A DNA stretch of 64,000 bases from Roseateles asaccharophilus (GCF_004362405.1 NZ_SNXE01000007.1:124001-188000); one strand, 5' to 3'. Shown: positions 8,498-17,632, counted from the stretch's first letter. The notes: a model not told the origin generated them from the letters alone. A program made the numbers and translations.

Positions 8498-9622
8498 ATG
8501 GCTGACACAGTCCACGTGCCTTTCGCAGATCTGCACGCCCAGTACCTGACCATCAAGAGCGATATTGATGCAGTCATCGCCGACGTGATCCGGACCTCCG
8601 CCTTCATCCGGGGCCCTTACGTCGACAAGTTCGAAGCCGCGTTCGCGGACATGATGAACGCTAAACACTGCGTGTCCTGTGCCAACGGTACAGACTCGCT
8701 TTACATCGCGATGCACGCTTTGGGCGTTAAGCCTGGCGACGAAGTGATCGCGCCAGCGCACAGTTGGATTTCGACGACCGAGACGATCACTCAGGCCGGC
8801 GGCAAAGTAGTGTTCTGCGATACCGACCCGCTCACCCACACGATCGACACGTCTAAGCTGGCTGCATTGGTGACACCGCGCACGGTCGGCGTTATCCCGG
8901 TCCACATCTACGGGCAGCCTGCCGACATGGACCCGATCATGGCCATTGCGAAACAGCACGGCCTGTGGATCTTGGAAGACTGTGCGCAGTCGCACTTGGC
9001 ACGCTACAAGGGCCGGCTGGTCGGCACCTTCGGCAATGCCGCCTCGTTCTCGTTTTATCCGGGCAAGAACCTCGGTGCGATGGGCGATGCAGGTGCTGTG
9101 ACGACCAACGATCCGGAACTCGCCAAGCGCATGGCCATGTTCGCGCGTCATGGTGGCCTGACCAAGGGCGACCACCAGATCGAAGGCATCAACAGCCGTC
9201 TGGACGGCCTGCAGGCAGCGATCCTGTCGGTCAAACTGCCGCACCTACCCAAGTGGACGCGGGCTCGCCAGCATTGGGCGAATGTCTACACCGAGCGGCT
9301 GAGCGGCATCCCGGGCGTCAGCGTCCCCGCAGTTGCCGAGGGCCGCGAGCCGGTCTGGCACCTTTATGTGATTCGCCACGAGCGTCGCGACGCGTTGGCC
9401 GCGCACCTGAAGTCCAAGGGGATCCAGACCGTCATCAACTACCCGACTGCCCTGCCCTTCCTGCCTTGCTACGCGCCGATGGGCCACAAGCCGTCGGACT
9501 TCCCGAATGCCCACCGCGATCAGAGCCGCATCCTGTCACTGCCCATCTTCCCGGAGATGACCGAAGCGCAGATCGATGCTGTGGTCGAGGCCATTCGCAG
9601 CTTCGATGGAGCCGCCGCATGA
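8498..9622 (+). CDS. DegT/DnrJ/EryC1/StrS aminotransferase, WbpE-like (copy 1)
   Basis: 374-residue PLP-dependent sugar aminotransferase. The PLP Schiff-base lysine is in SFYPGKNLGAMGDAG, and the typical NGTDSLYIAMHALGVKPGDEV and ILEDCAQSH motifs are present. In the WbpB-WbpE pathway the enzyme transfers an amino group from glutamate to the 3-keto uronic acid nucleotide. I set the start at ATG 8498; the same frame is open further upstream inside the preceding gene, but that extension reads as non-protein sequence. The stop overlaps the next gene by 4 bp, joining the uronic-acid set to the legionaminic set. Confidence 0.88.
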   Translation: MADTVHVPFADLHAQYLTIKSDIDAVIADVIRTSAFIRGPYVDKFEAAFADMMNAKHCVSCANGTDSLYIAMHALGVKPGDEVIAPAHSWISTTETITQAGGKVVFCDTDPLTHTIDTSKLAALVTPRTVGVIPVHIYGQPADMDPIMAIAKQHGLWILEDCAQSHLARYKGRLVGTFGNAASFSFYPGKNLGAMGDAGAVTTNDPELAKRMAMFARHGGLTKGDHQIEGINSRLDGLQAAILSVKLPHLPKWTRARQHWANVYTERLSGIPGVSVPAVAEGREPVWHLYVIRHERRDALAAHLKSKGIQTVINYPTALPFLPCYAPMGHKPSDFPNAHRDQSRILSLPIFPEMTEAQIDAVVEAIRSFDGAAA

Positions 9623-10629
9623 AGCTCGCAGGTAAGAAAGTCCTCGTCACCGGCGCCGATGGCTTCATCGGCTCCCACCTGACCGAGCACCTGGTCCGGC
9701 AGGGTATCGATGTCCGTGCATTCGTCTACTACAACAGCTTCAATTCTTGGGGTTGGCTGGACGAGTCCAGCGAGGACGTCCGCAAGTCACTGGATGTGTT
9801 CGCCGGCGACATCCGCGACCCGAACGGCGTGCGCGCCGCGATGCAGGGTTGCGACGTAGTGCTGCACCTCGCCGCACTGATCGCGATCCCCTACTCCTAC
9901 CACTCTCCCGACACCTACATCGACACCAACGTCAAGGGCACACTCAATATCGTTCAAGCCGCACGTGACCTGGGCGTCGAGCGGGTCGTGCACACATCGA
10001 CGAGCGAAGTCTACGGCACAGCGCGCTTCGTCCCGATCACAGAGGAGCATCCACTACAGGGCCAGTCTCCCTACTCGGCTAGCAAGATAGGCGCAGACCA
10101 AATCGCGCAGAGCTTCTTCCATTCGTTCGAGACCCCGGTGACGACCATACGGCCGTTCAACACCTATGGCCCACGCCAATCCGCACGTGCGGTGATCCCG
10201 ACGATCATCACGCAAATCGCCGCCGGCGCGCGTCAACTCAAGCTTGGCGCCCTGCATCCGACACGTGACTTCAACTACGTGCGCGACACGGTGCGCGGCT
10301 TCCTGGCGCTGGCCGAGTGCGATGCAGCCGTGGGCCAGGTCGTCAACGTCGGCAGCAACTACGAAGTCACCATCGGTGATACGGCGGCATTGATCGCCGA
10401 GTTGATGGGTCGTGAGGTCGAATTCGTCAGCGACGAGCAGCGCATCCGTCCGGCGGGCAGCGAAGTGGAGAGACTGTGGGCCGCGAACGCAAAGGCTCGC
10501 GAGCTCGCGGGCTGGACGCCCGAGTATCCCGGCGTAGAGGGCCTCAAACGCGGTTTGGCCGAGACCATCGACTGGTTTACCCAGCCTGAGAACCTGCGCC
10601 GCTACAAGGCCGGCGTCTACAACATCTGA
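9619..10629 (+). CDS. legB: LegB-type NDP-N-acetylglucosamine 4,6-dehydratase (SDR)
   Basis: 336-residue extended short-chain dehydrogenase. It has GADGFIGSHLTEHL for NAD binding, then STSEVYGT and the catalytic YSASKIGAD (Tyr-xxx-Lys), and RPFNTYGPRQSARAVIPT as in the family of LegB and GDP-mannose 4,6-dehydratase. It should remove water from GDP- or UDP-GlcNAc to give the 4-keto-6-deoxy sugar, the first step to legionaminic acid. The following LegC-type aminotransferase, hydrolysing epimerase, synthase and CMP-transferase confirm the pathway. The CBS-nucleotidyltransferase at 14710 suggests a GDP-linked substrate as in Campylobacter. Confidence 0.9.
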   Translation: MKLAGKKVLVTGADGFIGSHLTEHLVRQGIDVRAFVYYNSFNSWGWLDESSEDVRKSLDVFAGDIRDPNGVRAAMQGCDVVLHLAALIAIPYSYHSPDTYIDTNVKGTLNIVQAARDLGVERVVHTSTSEVYGTARFVPITEEHPLQGQSPYSASKIGADQIAQSFFHSFETPVTTIRPFNTYGPRQSARAVIPTIITQIAAGARQLKLGALHPTRDFNYVRDTVRGFLALAECDAAVGQVVNVGSNYEVTIGDTAALIAELMGREVEFVSDEQRIRPAGSEVERLWAANAKARELAGWTPEYPGVEGLKRGLAETIDWFTQPENLRRYKAGVYNI

Positions 10630-10645
10630 CACCTCAGGACCGCGC

Positions 10646-11812
10646 ATGTCCATCGCTCCAACCGTTCTCGACCGCATCCAGCGTGTCACGCAAGCACCAA
10701 AGGTTGCGCTCCATGAGCCAACCTTCGGCGGCAATGAGTTGAAGTATGTGACCGAGTGCATCCAGACAGGCTGGGTATCTTCAGTCGGCGAGTATGTCAA
10801 CCGTTTTGAGCGCGAGTTGGCGGCCTACACCGGCGCGGCACATGCCGTGGTCGTCAGCAACGGCACCTCCGGACTACAGGTAACTCTGGAGCTGGTTGGA
10901 GTTCGGCGCGATGACGAAGTGCTGGTGCCGGCTCTGTCTTTCGTGGCGACGGCTAATGCGGTGCGCCACTGCGGCGCATGGCCGCACTTTGTAGACAGCG
11001 ACGTGTGCACGCTCGGCATTGACGTGGCCAAACTCGAGGCTTATCTCCGCGATATCGCCGAGCAACGCAATGACGGCTGCTATAACCGCCGCACTGGCCG
11101 CCGTATTGCGGCTGTCGTGCCAATGCATACCTTCGGCCACCCGGTGGACATGCCAGCGCTGGTGGAACTCGCTGAGCGGCATCGCCTGGAGATCGTCGAA
11201 GATGCCGCCGAGTCGCTAGGCAGCTGGATAGGTGACAGGCACACTGGCACCTTCGGACGTTGCGCAATGCTGAGTTTCAACGGCAACAAGATTGTCACCA
11301 CCGGCGGCGGCGGCGCGATCATCACAAACGATGGTGCGCTGGCCAAGCGCGCCAAGCATGTCACCACGACGGCCAAGCAGCCTCACCCATGGGCGTTCTT
11401 CCACGACGAGGTGGCCTACAACTTCCGCATGCCCAACCTCAATGCGGCCATGGGCTGTGCGCAGTTGGAGCGGATCGGACAGTTCCTTGAGGCCAAGCGA
11501 TTGCTCGCCAGCCGCTACGTAGACGCTTTCCGTGATGTGCCGGAGGTTAGCATGTTCCTAGAACGCCCCGGTACCCAGGCCAATTACTGGTTGCAGACGC
11601 TGCTGCTCGCGCCCGAAGTGGCGGCGCAACGCGACGAGATACTCGCTACGACGAATGCCGCCGGCCAAATGACCCGCCCCGTCTGGGAGTTGCTTTACAC
11701 CCTGCCCATGTATAGCTCCTGCGAGCGCATGGCCACACCGGTGGCGGACGATCTCGCCCAGCGCGTCGTCAACCTGCCCAGCAGCCCGCAGCTGATGCCG
11801 GGGGTGGTGTGA
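10646..11812 (+). CDS. legC: LegC-family aminotransferase (legionaminic acid pathway)
   Basis: 388-residue DegT-fold PLP enzyme. The PLP lysine is in LSFNGNKIVTTGGGG, and the N-terminal region GGNELKYVTECIQTGWVSSVGEYV is characteristic of the LegC subfamily. It aminates C4 of the 4-keto-6-deoxy-GlcNAc nucleotide made by LegB. Sequence details (VVSNGTSGLQVTLELVG, IVEDAAESLGSW) separate it from the WbpE-like enzyme two genes upstream. The gene begins 16 bp after legB and its stop overlaps the GTG start of legG by 4 bp. Confidence 0.92.
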   Translation: MSIAPTVLDRIQRVTQAPKVALHEPTFGGNELKYVTECIQTGWVSSVGEYVNRFERELAAYTGAAHAVVVSNGTSGLQVTLELVGVRRDDEVLVPALSFVATANAVRHCGAWPHFVDSDVCTLGIDVAKLEAYLRDIAEQRNDGCYNRRTGRRIAAVVPMHTFGHPVDMPALVELAERHRLEIVEDAAESLGSWIGDRHTGTFGRCAMLSFNGNKIVTTGGGGAIITNDGALAKRAKHVTTTAKQPHPWAFFHDEVAYNFRMPNLNAAMGCAQLERIGQFLEAKRLLASRYVDAFRDVPEVSMFLERPGTQANYWLQTLLLAPEVAAQRDEILATTNAAGQMTRPVWELLYTLPMYSSCERMATPVADDLAQRVVNLPSSPQLMPGVV

Positions 11813-12972
11813 GCGCTCGTCGCAAGATCGCCGCGGTCACAGGAAGCCGCGCGGAGTACGGCCTGCTGTACTGGGTCCTGAAGGACCTACAGGCCTGTCC
11901 CGACGTGGAGCTGCAGCTGATCGTGACCGGCATGCACCTAGCGCCGGAGTTCGGCCTGACCGTGAGCGAAATCGAGCGCGATGGACTGCCTATTGCGCGG
12001 AGGGTGGACATGCTGGTGAGCGGCGACACGCCGACCAGCACGGCCAAGTCGCTTGCACTGGGTGTGCTCGGAATGTCGGATGCACTCGGGCACCTGGCGC
12101 CGGACATCATGCTGGTGCTCGGTGACCGATTCGAGATCCTCGCCGCAGCACAGGCCGCGATGATCCACAACATCCCGATCGCACACATTGCTGGCGGCGA
12201 CACGACCGAAGGCGCGTTCGACGAGGCGATCCGGCATGCGATCACCAAGATGTCGCACCTGCATCTGGTAACAACCGAGTCCTCCGCACGGCGAGTGCAC
12301 CAGATGGGCGAGGACCCGGTACGCATAAGGATCGTCGGCAGCCCAGGGCTGGACCATCTGAACCGGCGGCCGCTACTGGACCGCGCTGCACTCGAGGCGG
12401 CGCTTGGGGCACCGCTGGGTCACCGCAACTTGCTGGTCACCTTCCATCCCGTCACGCTCGAGGCCGGCGAAGGACTGCGTCAGCAGCAAGAACTGCTTTC
12501 GGTTCTGGCCGCCATGGGCAACGACACCGTGTGCTGGTTCACCTTGCCAAACGCGGACACGGGGGGCCGCGCTCTTGCCGCCGATCTGCGGGCCTGGGCC
12601 GCCGGCCGCGCCAACGCACATGTCTTTGCTTCGCTGGGACAATTGCGTTACTTGAGCTTGATGTCGCAGGCCGACATGGTCATCGGCAACTCTTCAAGCG
12701 GGCTGTACGAAGCCCCGTCATTCAAGTGCCCCACTGTCAACATTGGAGATCGCCAGCGCGGCCGGCTGGCTGCAGCCTCGGTATTGCATTGCGAGCCACA
12801 CGCGAACAGCATCGCCGCGGCAATTGAACGTGCCTGGACGCTGGACTGCACCAGCGTGGTCAATCCATATGGAGACGGCCACTCAAGCGCCCGCATAGTG
12901 CAGGCGCTGCTCGAATTGCCGCTGGGCGAAGCATTGCTCAAGAAGCAGTTCCATCTGATCCCCTCGAACTGA
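11809..12972 (+). CDS. legG: Hydrolysing NDP-sugar 2-epimerase, NeuC/LegG type
   Basis: 387 residues, GTG start in a GTGA overlap. NeuC-family features are TGSRAEYGLLYWVLKDL at the N-terminus, VLGDRFEILAAAQAAM, IAHIAGGDTTEGAFDEAIRHA and GNSSSGLYEAPSFKCPTVNIGDRQ. The enzyme inverts C2 and releases the nucleotide, yielding free 2,4-diacetamido-2,4,6-trideoxy-mannose for LegI. It acts in the cytoplasm. The neighbours LegB, LegC and LegI leave little doubt that the substrate is the 4-amino-6-deoxy derivative rather than plain UDP-GlcNAc (sialic acid pathway). Confidence 0.92.
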   Translation: MSARRKIAAVTGSRAEYGLLYWVLKDLQACPDVELQLIVTGMHLAPEFGLTVSEIERDGLPIARRVDMLVSGDTPTSTAKSLALGVLGMSDALGHLAPDIMLVLGDRFEILAAAQAAMIHNIPIAHIAGGDTTEGAFDEAIRHAITKMSHLHLVTTESSARRVHQMGEDPVRIRIVGSPGLDHLNRRPLLDRAALEAALGAPLGHRNLLVTFHPVTLEAGEGLRQQQELLSVLAAMGNDTVCWFTLPNADTGGRALAADLRAWAAGRANAHVFASLGQLRYLSLMSQADMVIGNSSSGLYEAPSFKCPTVNIGDRQRGRLAAASVLHCEPHANSIAAAIERAWTLDCTSVVNPYGDGHSSARIVQALLELPLGEALLKKQFHLIPSN

Positions 12973-12983
12973 GAACGCACGTC

Positions 12984-14060
12984 ATGAGTTCATCCGTCTT
13001 CTTCATCGCCGAAGCTGGCGTCAATCACAACGGGTCGCTGGATCTGGCCCGCCAACTCGTCGACGTCGCAGCCGAAGCCGGCGCGAACGCGGTGAAATTT
13101 CAGACCTTCAAGGCCGAGAACCTCGTCACTGCCGCGGCGCGCAAAGCACAGTACCAGATCGACAACACGCAGGAAGACGGCGGACAGCTCGCGATGCTGC
13201 GTCGACTGGAGCTGGCTCACGAGGACCATGAGGCTCTGCTAGCGCACTGCCGCGACCGCGGCATCGCCTTCATGTCGACCGGCTTCGACTCAGAGAGCCT
13301 GGCGATGCTCGGCACGCTGAACATGCCCGCGCTCAAGATCCCGTCCGGGGACATCACCTGTGGTCCATTGCTGCTGCAGGCCGCACGTCTCCGTCAGAAG
13401 CTGATCGTGTCCACCGGCATGTCCACGCTTGGCGACATCGAACAGGCACTGGCTGTCATCGCCTTCGGCTTGACGCACGACGGCACGCCGTCGTCCCGTG
13501 CCGAGCTCGAGGAAGCCTATAGCAGTGCCGAGGGCCGGCAGGCGCTGCGAGACCACGTCACGCTGCTGCACTGCGTCACGCAGTACCCGGCACCGGCCAG
13601 CGCTGTTCACTTGCGGGCGATGGACACCATGCGCGAAGCCTTCGGCCTGCCGGTGGGCTACTCGGACCACACACTAGGCCTGGAGGTCTCCATCGCGGCA
13701 GTGGCGCGCGGCGCCACCGTGATCGAAAAACACTTCACGCTGGACCGGACCATGCCGGGCCCGGACCACGCGGCCTCGCTGGAACCCGCAGAACTCAAGG
13801 AACTGGTGCGCTGCATCCGGACCGTCGAGCAGGCGCTGGGCAGCACGATCAAAGGGCCCGCGCCTGAGGAGCTCGGCAATCGCCGTGTCGCCCGCCGCAG
13901 CGTGGTGGCGGCCCGCCCGATCGCCGCTGGTGAGTCACTGACGCTGGACAAGCTGACAAGCAAGCGTCCGGGAGAGGGCATCTCGCCGATGGACATCTGG
14001 TTCCTCGGAGACCGCACCGCGCGCCGCGACCACGACTTGGACGACCTGATCGCCCCATGA
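12984..14060 (+). CDS. legI: N,N'-diacetyllegionaminic acid synthase (NeuB family)
   Basis: 358 residues. It has an N-terminal TIM-barrel NeuB domain (IAEAGVNHNGSLDLARQLVD, STGMSTLGDIEQAL, GYSDHTLGLEVSIAAVARGATVIEKHFTLD) and a C-terminal SAF or antifreeze-like domain (about 290-350, RRSVVAARPIAAGESL). It condenses phosphoenolpyruvate with the diacetamido-trideoxymannose to make a nine-carbon nonulosonic acid. The substrate call as legionaminic rather than sialic acid rests on legB/legC/legG in the same operon. PseI is excluded because the pathway genes are of Leg type. The stop overlaps the next start by 4 bp. Confidence 0.9.
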   Translation: MSSSVFFIAEAGVNHNGSLDLARQLVDVAAEAGANAVKFQTFKAENLVTAAARKAQYQIDNTQEDGGQLAMLRRLELAHEDHEALLAHCRDRGIAFMSTGFDSESLAMLGTLNMPALKIPSGDITCGPLLLQAARLRQKLIVSTGMSTLGDIEQALAVIAFGLTHDGTPSSRAELEEAYSSAEGRQALRDHVTLLHCVTQYPAPASAVHLRAMDTMREAFGLPVGYSDHTLGLEVSIAAVARGATVIEKHFTLDRTMPGPDHAASLEPAELKELVRCIRTVEQALGSTIKGPAPEELGNRRVARRSVVAARPIAAGESLTLDKLTSKRPGEGISPMDIWFLGDRTARRDHDLDDLIAP

Positions 14061-14713
14061 CCTCGCCTTGTTCCGTCATTGTGATCGGTGCCGGTGGACA
14101 CGCGCGCGTGGTGGCTGACGCACTGCTTTGCGTTGGCGTAAGAGTTCTGGGCTTCACTGATGCCGATCCTAGTAGGTGGAACCAGACGAGCTTCGGGCTG
14201 CCCATACTTGGTGGCGATGATGTACTCGCGAGCTACGATCCCACTGCAGTTTGCTTGGCCAATGGCCTGGGCATGGTCGATGCTCAAGGAGCAATAGTCC
14301 GCCGCCAAGTGCAGGTCAAGTTGGCCACGCAGGGCTGGCGCTTTGTTGCGGTACGCCATCCGTCGGCAGTCATTTCGCCTCGCGCACTGCTGGCTGAGGA
14401 CGTTCAAGTACACGCCGGTGCGGTCATACAAGCCGGTGCTTCGGTCGAAGCCGGCGCAATCGTCAATTCCCGGGCAGTCATCGAGCACGATGTACGCGTG
14501 GGTGCGTGGACGCATGTAGCGCCTGGCGCGGTGATCTGCGGTGAGGCGCAGATTGGCTCAGGCGCGCATATCGGTGCCGGAGCCGTCGTAAGGCAAGGCA
14601 TAGAACTGGGGAACAACGTGCTGGTTGGCGTGGGCGCTGCCGTCGTTCGCCATCAACTAAGTGCAACCGTGCTGGCCGGCGTGCCCGCGCGACCCATGGA
14701 TTGGAAGACATGA
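14057..14713 (+). CDS. legH: NeuD/LegH-type sugar acetyltransferase
   Basis: 218 residues with a PglD-like N-terminal nucleotide-fold subdomain (VIGAGGHARVVADALLCVG) and a C-terminal left-handed beta-helix with many hexads (VQVHAGAVIQAGASVEAGAI and GSGAHIGAGAVVRQGIELGNN). In legionaminic clusters such a protein acetylates the 4-amino group made by LegC; in sialic acid clusters NeuD O-acetylates. No other N-acetyltransferase for that step is present here, so the LegH role is preferred. It is coupled by 4-bp overlaps to legI upstream and to the nucleotidyltransferase downstream. Confidence 0.83.
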   Translation: MTSPCSVIVIGAGGHARVVADALLCVGVRVLGFTDADPSRWNQTSFGLPILGGDDVLASYDPTAVCLANGLGMVDAQGAIVRRQVQVKLATQGWRFVAVRHPSAVISPRALLAEDVQVHAGAVIQAGASVEAGAIVNSRAVIEHDVRVGAWTHVAPGAVICGEAQIGSGAHIGAGAVVRQGIELGNNVLVGVGAAVVRHQLSATVLAGVPARPMDWKT

Positions 14714-15759
14714 AAGACTGGGAATCCGCCCTTGTCCGGCCAGAGACGACGCTACGAGAGGCACTTGAGACCATTGATCGTACTGGTGCCCAGGCTGTGC
14801 TGGTCGTCGATCACACTCGCCGATTGCTCGGCACATTGACCGATGGTGATGCGCGCCGGAGTCTGCTGGCCGGTTTAGCCCTGTCCGCTCCAGTGTCCCA
14901 GGCCATGTTCCCGGACCCGACCTGCATCAGCCAAGGTGAGACACCACAAAGCATCCTGTCGACGATGCGTCGAACGGGTTTCCATCAGTTGCCCATCATC
15001 GATGCCGAGCGCAAGGTCGTAGGCTTGGCCTTGATCAACGACTACCTAACTGCGATTCGGCGAGAGAACTGGGTAGTCATCATGGCTGGCGGGCTTGGCA
15101 GCAGGCTTCAGGAACTCACGCGAGACGTACCCAAGCCAATGTTGAAGGTTGGTTCTCGCCCCATACTTGAGACCATTATCCGTAGCTATGCCGACCAGGG
15201 ATTTCACCGCTTTTACTTGGCAGTGAACTACAAGGCTGAGCAGATTGAACAGTACTTTGGGGATGGCAAGGCATTGGGCGTGGACATCCGCTACTTGCGA
15301 GAGAAGCAGCGTCTTGGCACTGCTGGCGCGCTGAGTCTGCTTCCGGAACGTCCGGAACAGCCCTTTATCGTTACCAACGCGGACCTACTAACGAAGGAAA
15401 ATTTCGGTCTCATGCTGGATCAGCATGAGCAAGCGCGGGCGCAGGCCACAATGGCTGTCCGGAACTATGAGATGCAGGTACCGTTCGGCGTGATCAAACT
15501 TCGTGACGGCTTCATCGAATCCATTGAGGAAAAGCCAATTCACCGCTTCATGGTTAGTGCGGGGATCTATGTGTTGTCGCCAGCAGCGTTGAATTTGGTG
15601 CCGGCGAACGAGTTCTTCGACATGCCCTCGTTGTTCGACGCAATGTTGGCAGCCAATATGCCCACCCGCTCACATCAGATGGATGGCTACTGGCTAGATA
15701 TCGGCCGGCTGCCCGATTACGAGCGGGCCAACCTCGATTTTCACGAGGTGTTTCAATGA
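14710..15759 (+). CDS. ptmE: CBS-domain sugar-1-phosphate nucleotidyltransferase (PtmE-like)
   Basis: 349 residues. A pair of CBS domains covers about residues 1-120 (AVLVVDHTRRLLGTLTDGDARRSLL and LPIIDAERKVVGLALINDY), followed by a nucleotidyltransferase domain with the signature MAGGLGSRLQELTRDVPKPML and a TNADLLT metal/sugar region. The same architecture occurs in Campylobacter PtmE, which makes GDP-glucosamine for legionaminic acid. I infer the same role here. The start is ATG 14710 in an ATGA overlap with legH; a TTG nine bases upstream is possible. The CBS domains suggest ligand control of flux into the pathway. Confidence 0.85.
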   Translation: MKDWESALVRPETTLREALETIDRTGAQAVLVVDHTRRLLGTLTDGDARRSLLAGLALSAPVSQAMFPDPTCISQGETPQSILSTMRRTGFHQLPIIDAERKVVGLALINDYLTAIRRENWVVIMAGGLGSRLQELTRDVPKPMLKVGSRPILETIIRSYADQGFHRFYLAVNYKAEQIEQYFGDGKALGVDIRYLREKQRLGTAGALSLLPERPEQPFIVTNADLLTKENFGLMLDQHEQARAQATMAVRNYEMQVPFGVIKLRDGFIESIEEKPIHRFMVSAGIYVLSPAALNLVPANEFFDMPSLFDAMLAANMPTRSHQMDGYWLDIGRLPDYERANLDFHEVFQ

Positions 15760-16448
15760 TCGACGGTCTGCGTGTTCTGGCGATTATTCCCGCTCGCGGC
15801 GGTTCAAAGGGTATTCCAGACAAAAACATCGCGCCGCTTGGCGGCATGCCGCTCATCGGCTGGACAGTAAAGGCGGCCCGCGCGTCGGAGCACATCGATG
15901 AAGTGATCCTATCGTCCGATGATGACAAGATCATCGATGAGGCACGCAAACTCGGGTGCAACGCTCCGTTCAAGCGCTCGCCAATGCTCGCCACCGACAC
16001 AAGCGCCTCGATAGACGTCGTCATGGACGCGCTTGACAGGACACCTGGATACGACATCGTTGTGCTGCTACAGCCAACTTCGCCGTTGCGGACGGCAGCT
16101 GACATTGATGGCTGCCTGCGCGCTATGGTTAACACCGCGGCGCCCGCTGCGGTGACAGTGCGACCGGCAGCAGATCACCCCTATCTCGTATTCAGTCAGG
16201 ACGACCAGGGGCGCTTGAGCCACTTTACGCGCCCCCCCGAGGGCGCCAGCTTGCGCCGGCAGGATCTGCCGAACGCTTGGTGCCTGAATGGCGCAGTCTA
16301 CGCAGCCCGCTGCGACTGGTTGCGTGCCAGCCGCAGCTTCCTATCCCCGCAGACAGTAGGCTTTCACATGCCAACTGACCGCTCCATCGACATCGACACG
16401 CCGGACGACCTTGCCAGAGTCCGGTCCCTTGTTCCATTCGCTTCCTGA
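15756..16448 (+). CDS. legF: CMP-legionaminic acid synthetase (acylneuraminate cytidylyltransferase family)
   Basis: 230 residues. The N-terminal nucleotide-binding signature is IIPARGGSKGIPDKNIAPLGG, followed by LLQPTSPLRTAADIDGCL and a C-terminal SIDIDTPDDLARV motif, all typical of NeuA/LegF/PseF enzymes. It activates the nonulosonic acid with CTP, giving the CMP-sugar donor for glycosyltransfer. It is the final step of the set that begins at legB. The start overlaps ptmE by 4 bp; the amidotransferase gene follows after 23 bp with its own GAGAGG ribosome-binding site. Confidence 0.9.
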   Translation: MIDGLRVLAIIPARGGSKGIPDKNIAPLGGMPLIGWTVKAARASEHIDEVILSSDDDKIIDEARKLGCNAPFKRSPMLATDTSASIDVVMDALDRTPGYDIVVLLQPTSPLRTAADIDGCLRAMVNTAAPAAVTVRPAADHPYLVFSQDDQGRLSHFTRPPEGASLRRQDLPNAWCLNGAVYAARCDWLRASRSFLSPQTVGFHMPTDRSIDIDTPDDLARVRSLVPFAS

Positions 16449-16471
16449 GCGGCCCAACCCGAGAGGTCAAA

Positions 16472-17632
16472 ATGAAGAAACGCGACGTTATCAATCAGTA
16501 CAAGCTGCCAACCGAAGTTCGGTTTTGCAAGTTGTGCACCATGTCCAACCAACGTCCGCGGATTACGTTCGATGAACACGGCGTCTGCTCGGCTTGCAAC
16601 TTCGCAAATTACAAGCGTAACAAGATCGACTGGGCAGAACGCGAGCGCGAATTGGTCGATCTTTGCAACCGCTATCGCAAGGGCAACGGCGAGTACGACG
16701 TCATCGTGCCCTGCAGCGGCGGCAAGGACGGCAGCTTCGTCGCCCACATGCTGAAGTTCAAATACGGCATGAATCCGCTGACCGTCACCTGGGCTCCGCT
16801 AAAGGCAACTGAGATCGGCCGTCGCAATCTCGACGCTTTCATTCAATCGGGATTCGATAACGTTCTGGGCACGCCCAACGGCAAGGTTACGCGCAAGTTG
16901 ACACGTCTGGCGCTGCAACATCTGGGAGACCCGTTTCAGCCGTTCATCTACGGCCAAACCAACTATCCCATGCACATGGCGGTCAAGCACAACGTGCAGC
17001 TCATCATGTACGGGGAAAACGGCGAGGTAGAGTATGGCGGTGACATGAAGAACGCCTTCCGCCCGGATCGCGACATTCAGGATCATGACAAACACTATTT
17101 TTCTGGTCTTCCACCCGAATTCTGGATCGAGCATGGTGTCACCCAAGCCGATCTGAAGCCGTTCATGGCGCCAAGCTATGAATCGCTAATGAACAACAAG
17201 ACACAGATCCACTTCTTCGGTTACTACAAATTCTGGGATCCCCAGGAAAACTTTTACTACTGCCGCGAGAATACTGGATTCCAGCCCAACACCGAGCGGT
17301 CGGAAGGCACCTACTCGAAGTACGCTAGCTTGGACGACCGCATCGATGGCTATCACTATTTCCTGGGCTACATCAAGTTCGGCATTGGCCGAACAACATC
17401 GGACACTGCGCACGAGATTCGCGATGGCAAGATCAGCCGCGAAGAAGGTATAGCGCTGGTCAAGCGCTATGACGGCGAGTTTCCCCGCAAGTACTACCAG
17501 GAGTTTCTGGACTATTGCGGCATCACAGATGAGGAATTCCAGGAGGTCGTCGACAGCTGGCGTTCGGACCATCTGTGGGAGAAAACAGCCGACGGCTGGC
17601 AGCTTAAGCATCCTATCTGGAACGAGGGCTGA
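16472..17632 (+). CDS. N-acetyl sugar amidotransferase, PseA-like (module 1)
   Basis: 386 residues. An N-terminal zinc-ribbon-like pair (FCKLCTMSN and GVCSACNF) precedes a PP-loop ATP pyrophosphatase motif (PCSGGKDGSFV). This family converts an N-acetyl group to an acetamidino group, using ammonia from a partner HisH/HisF pair. It differs clearly from the second amidotransferase at 23231 (motifs TVTWAPLKATEIGRRN and YGENGEVEYGGDMKN are only here), fitting the PseA-like branch known from nonulosonic acid clusters. It directly follows legF, so I infer that it amidinates the legionaminic acid branch. The HisF-like and HisH-like partners follow directly. It starts at ATG 16472 after a GAGAGG site. 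Confidence 0.87.
   Translation: MKKRDVINQYKLPTEVRFCKLCTMSNQRPRITFDEHGVCSACNFANYKRNKIDWAERERELVDLCNRYRKGNGEYDVIVPCSGGKDGSFVAHMLKFKYGMNPLTVTWAPLKATEIGRRNLDAFIQSGFDNVLGTPNGKVTRKLTRLALQHLGDPFQPFIYGQTNYPMHMAVKHNVQLIMYGENGEVEYGGDMKNAFRPDRDIQDHDKHYFSGLPPEFWIEHGVTQADLKPFMAPSYESLMNNKTQIHFFGYYKFWDPQENFYYCRENTGFQPNTERSEGTYSKYASLDDRIDGYHYFLGYIKFGIGRTTSDTAHEIRDGKISREEGIALVKRYDGEFPRKYYQEFLDYCGITDEEFQEVVDSWRSDHLWEKTADGWQLKHPIWNEG

Noticed and set aside
12984-14060. Sialic acid (neuB) or pseudaminic acid (pseI) synthase
   Set aside because: The operon has LegB and LegC types, a hydrolysing NeuC/LegG-type epimerase and a PtmE-like gene, which together indicate legionaminic acid.
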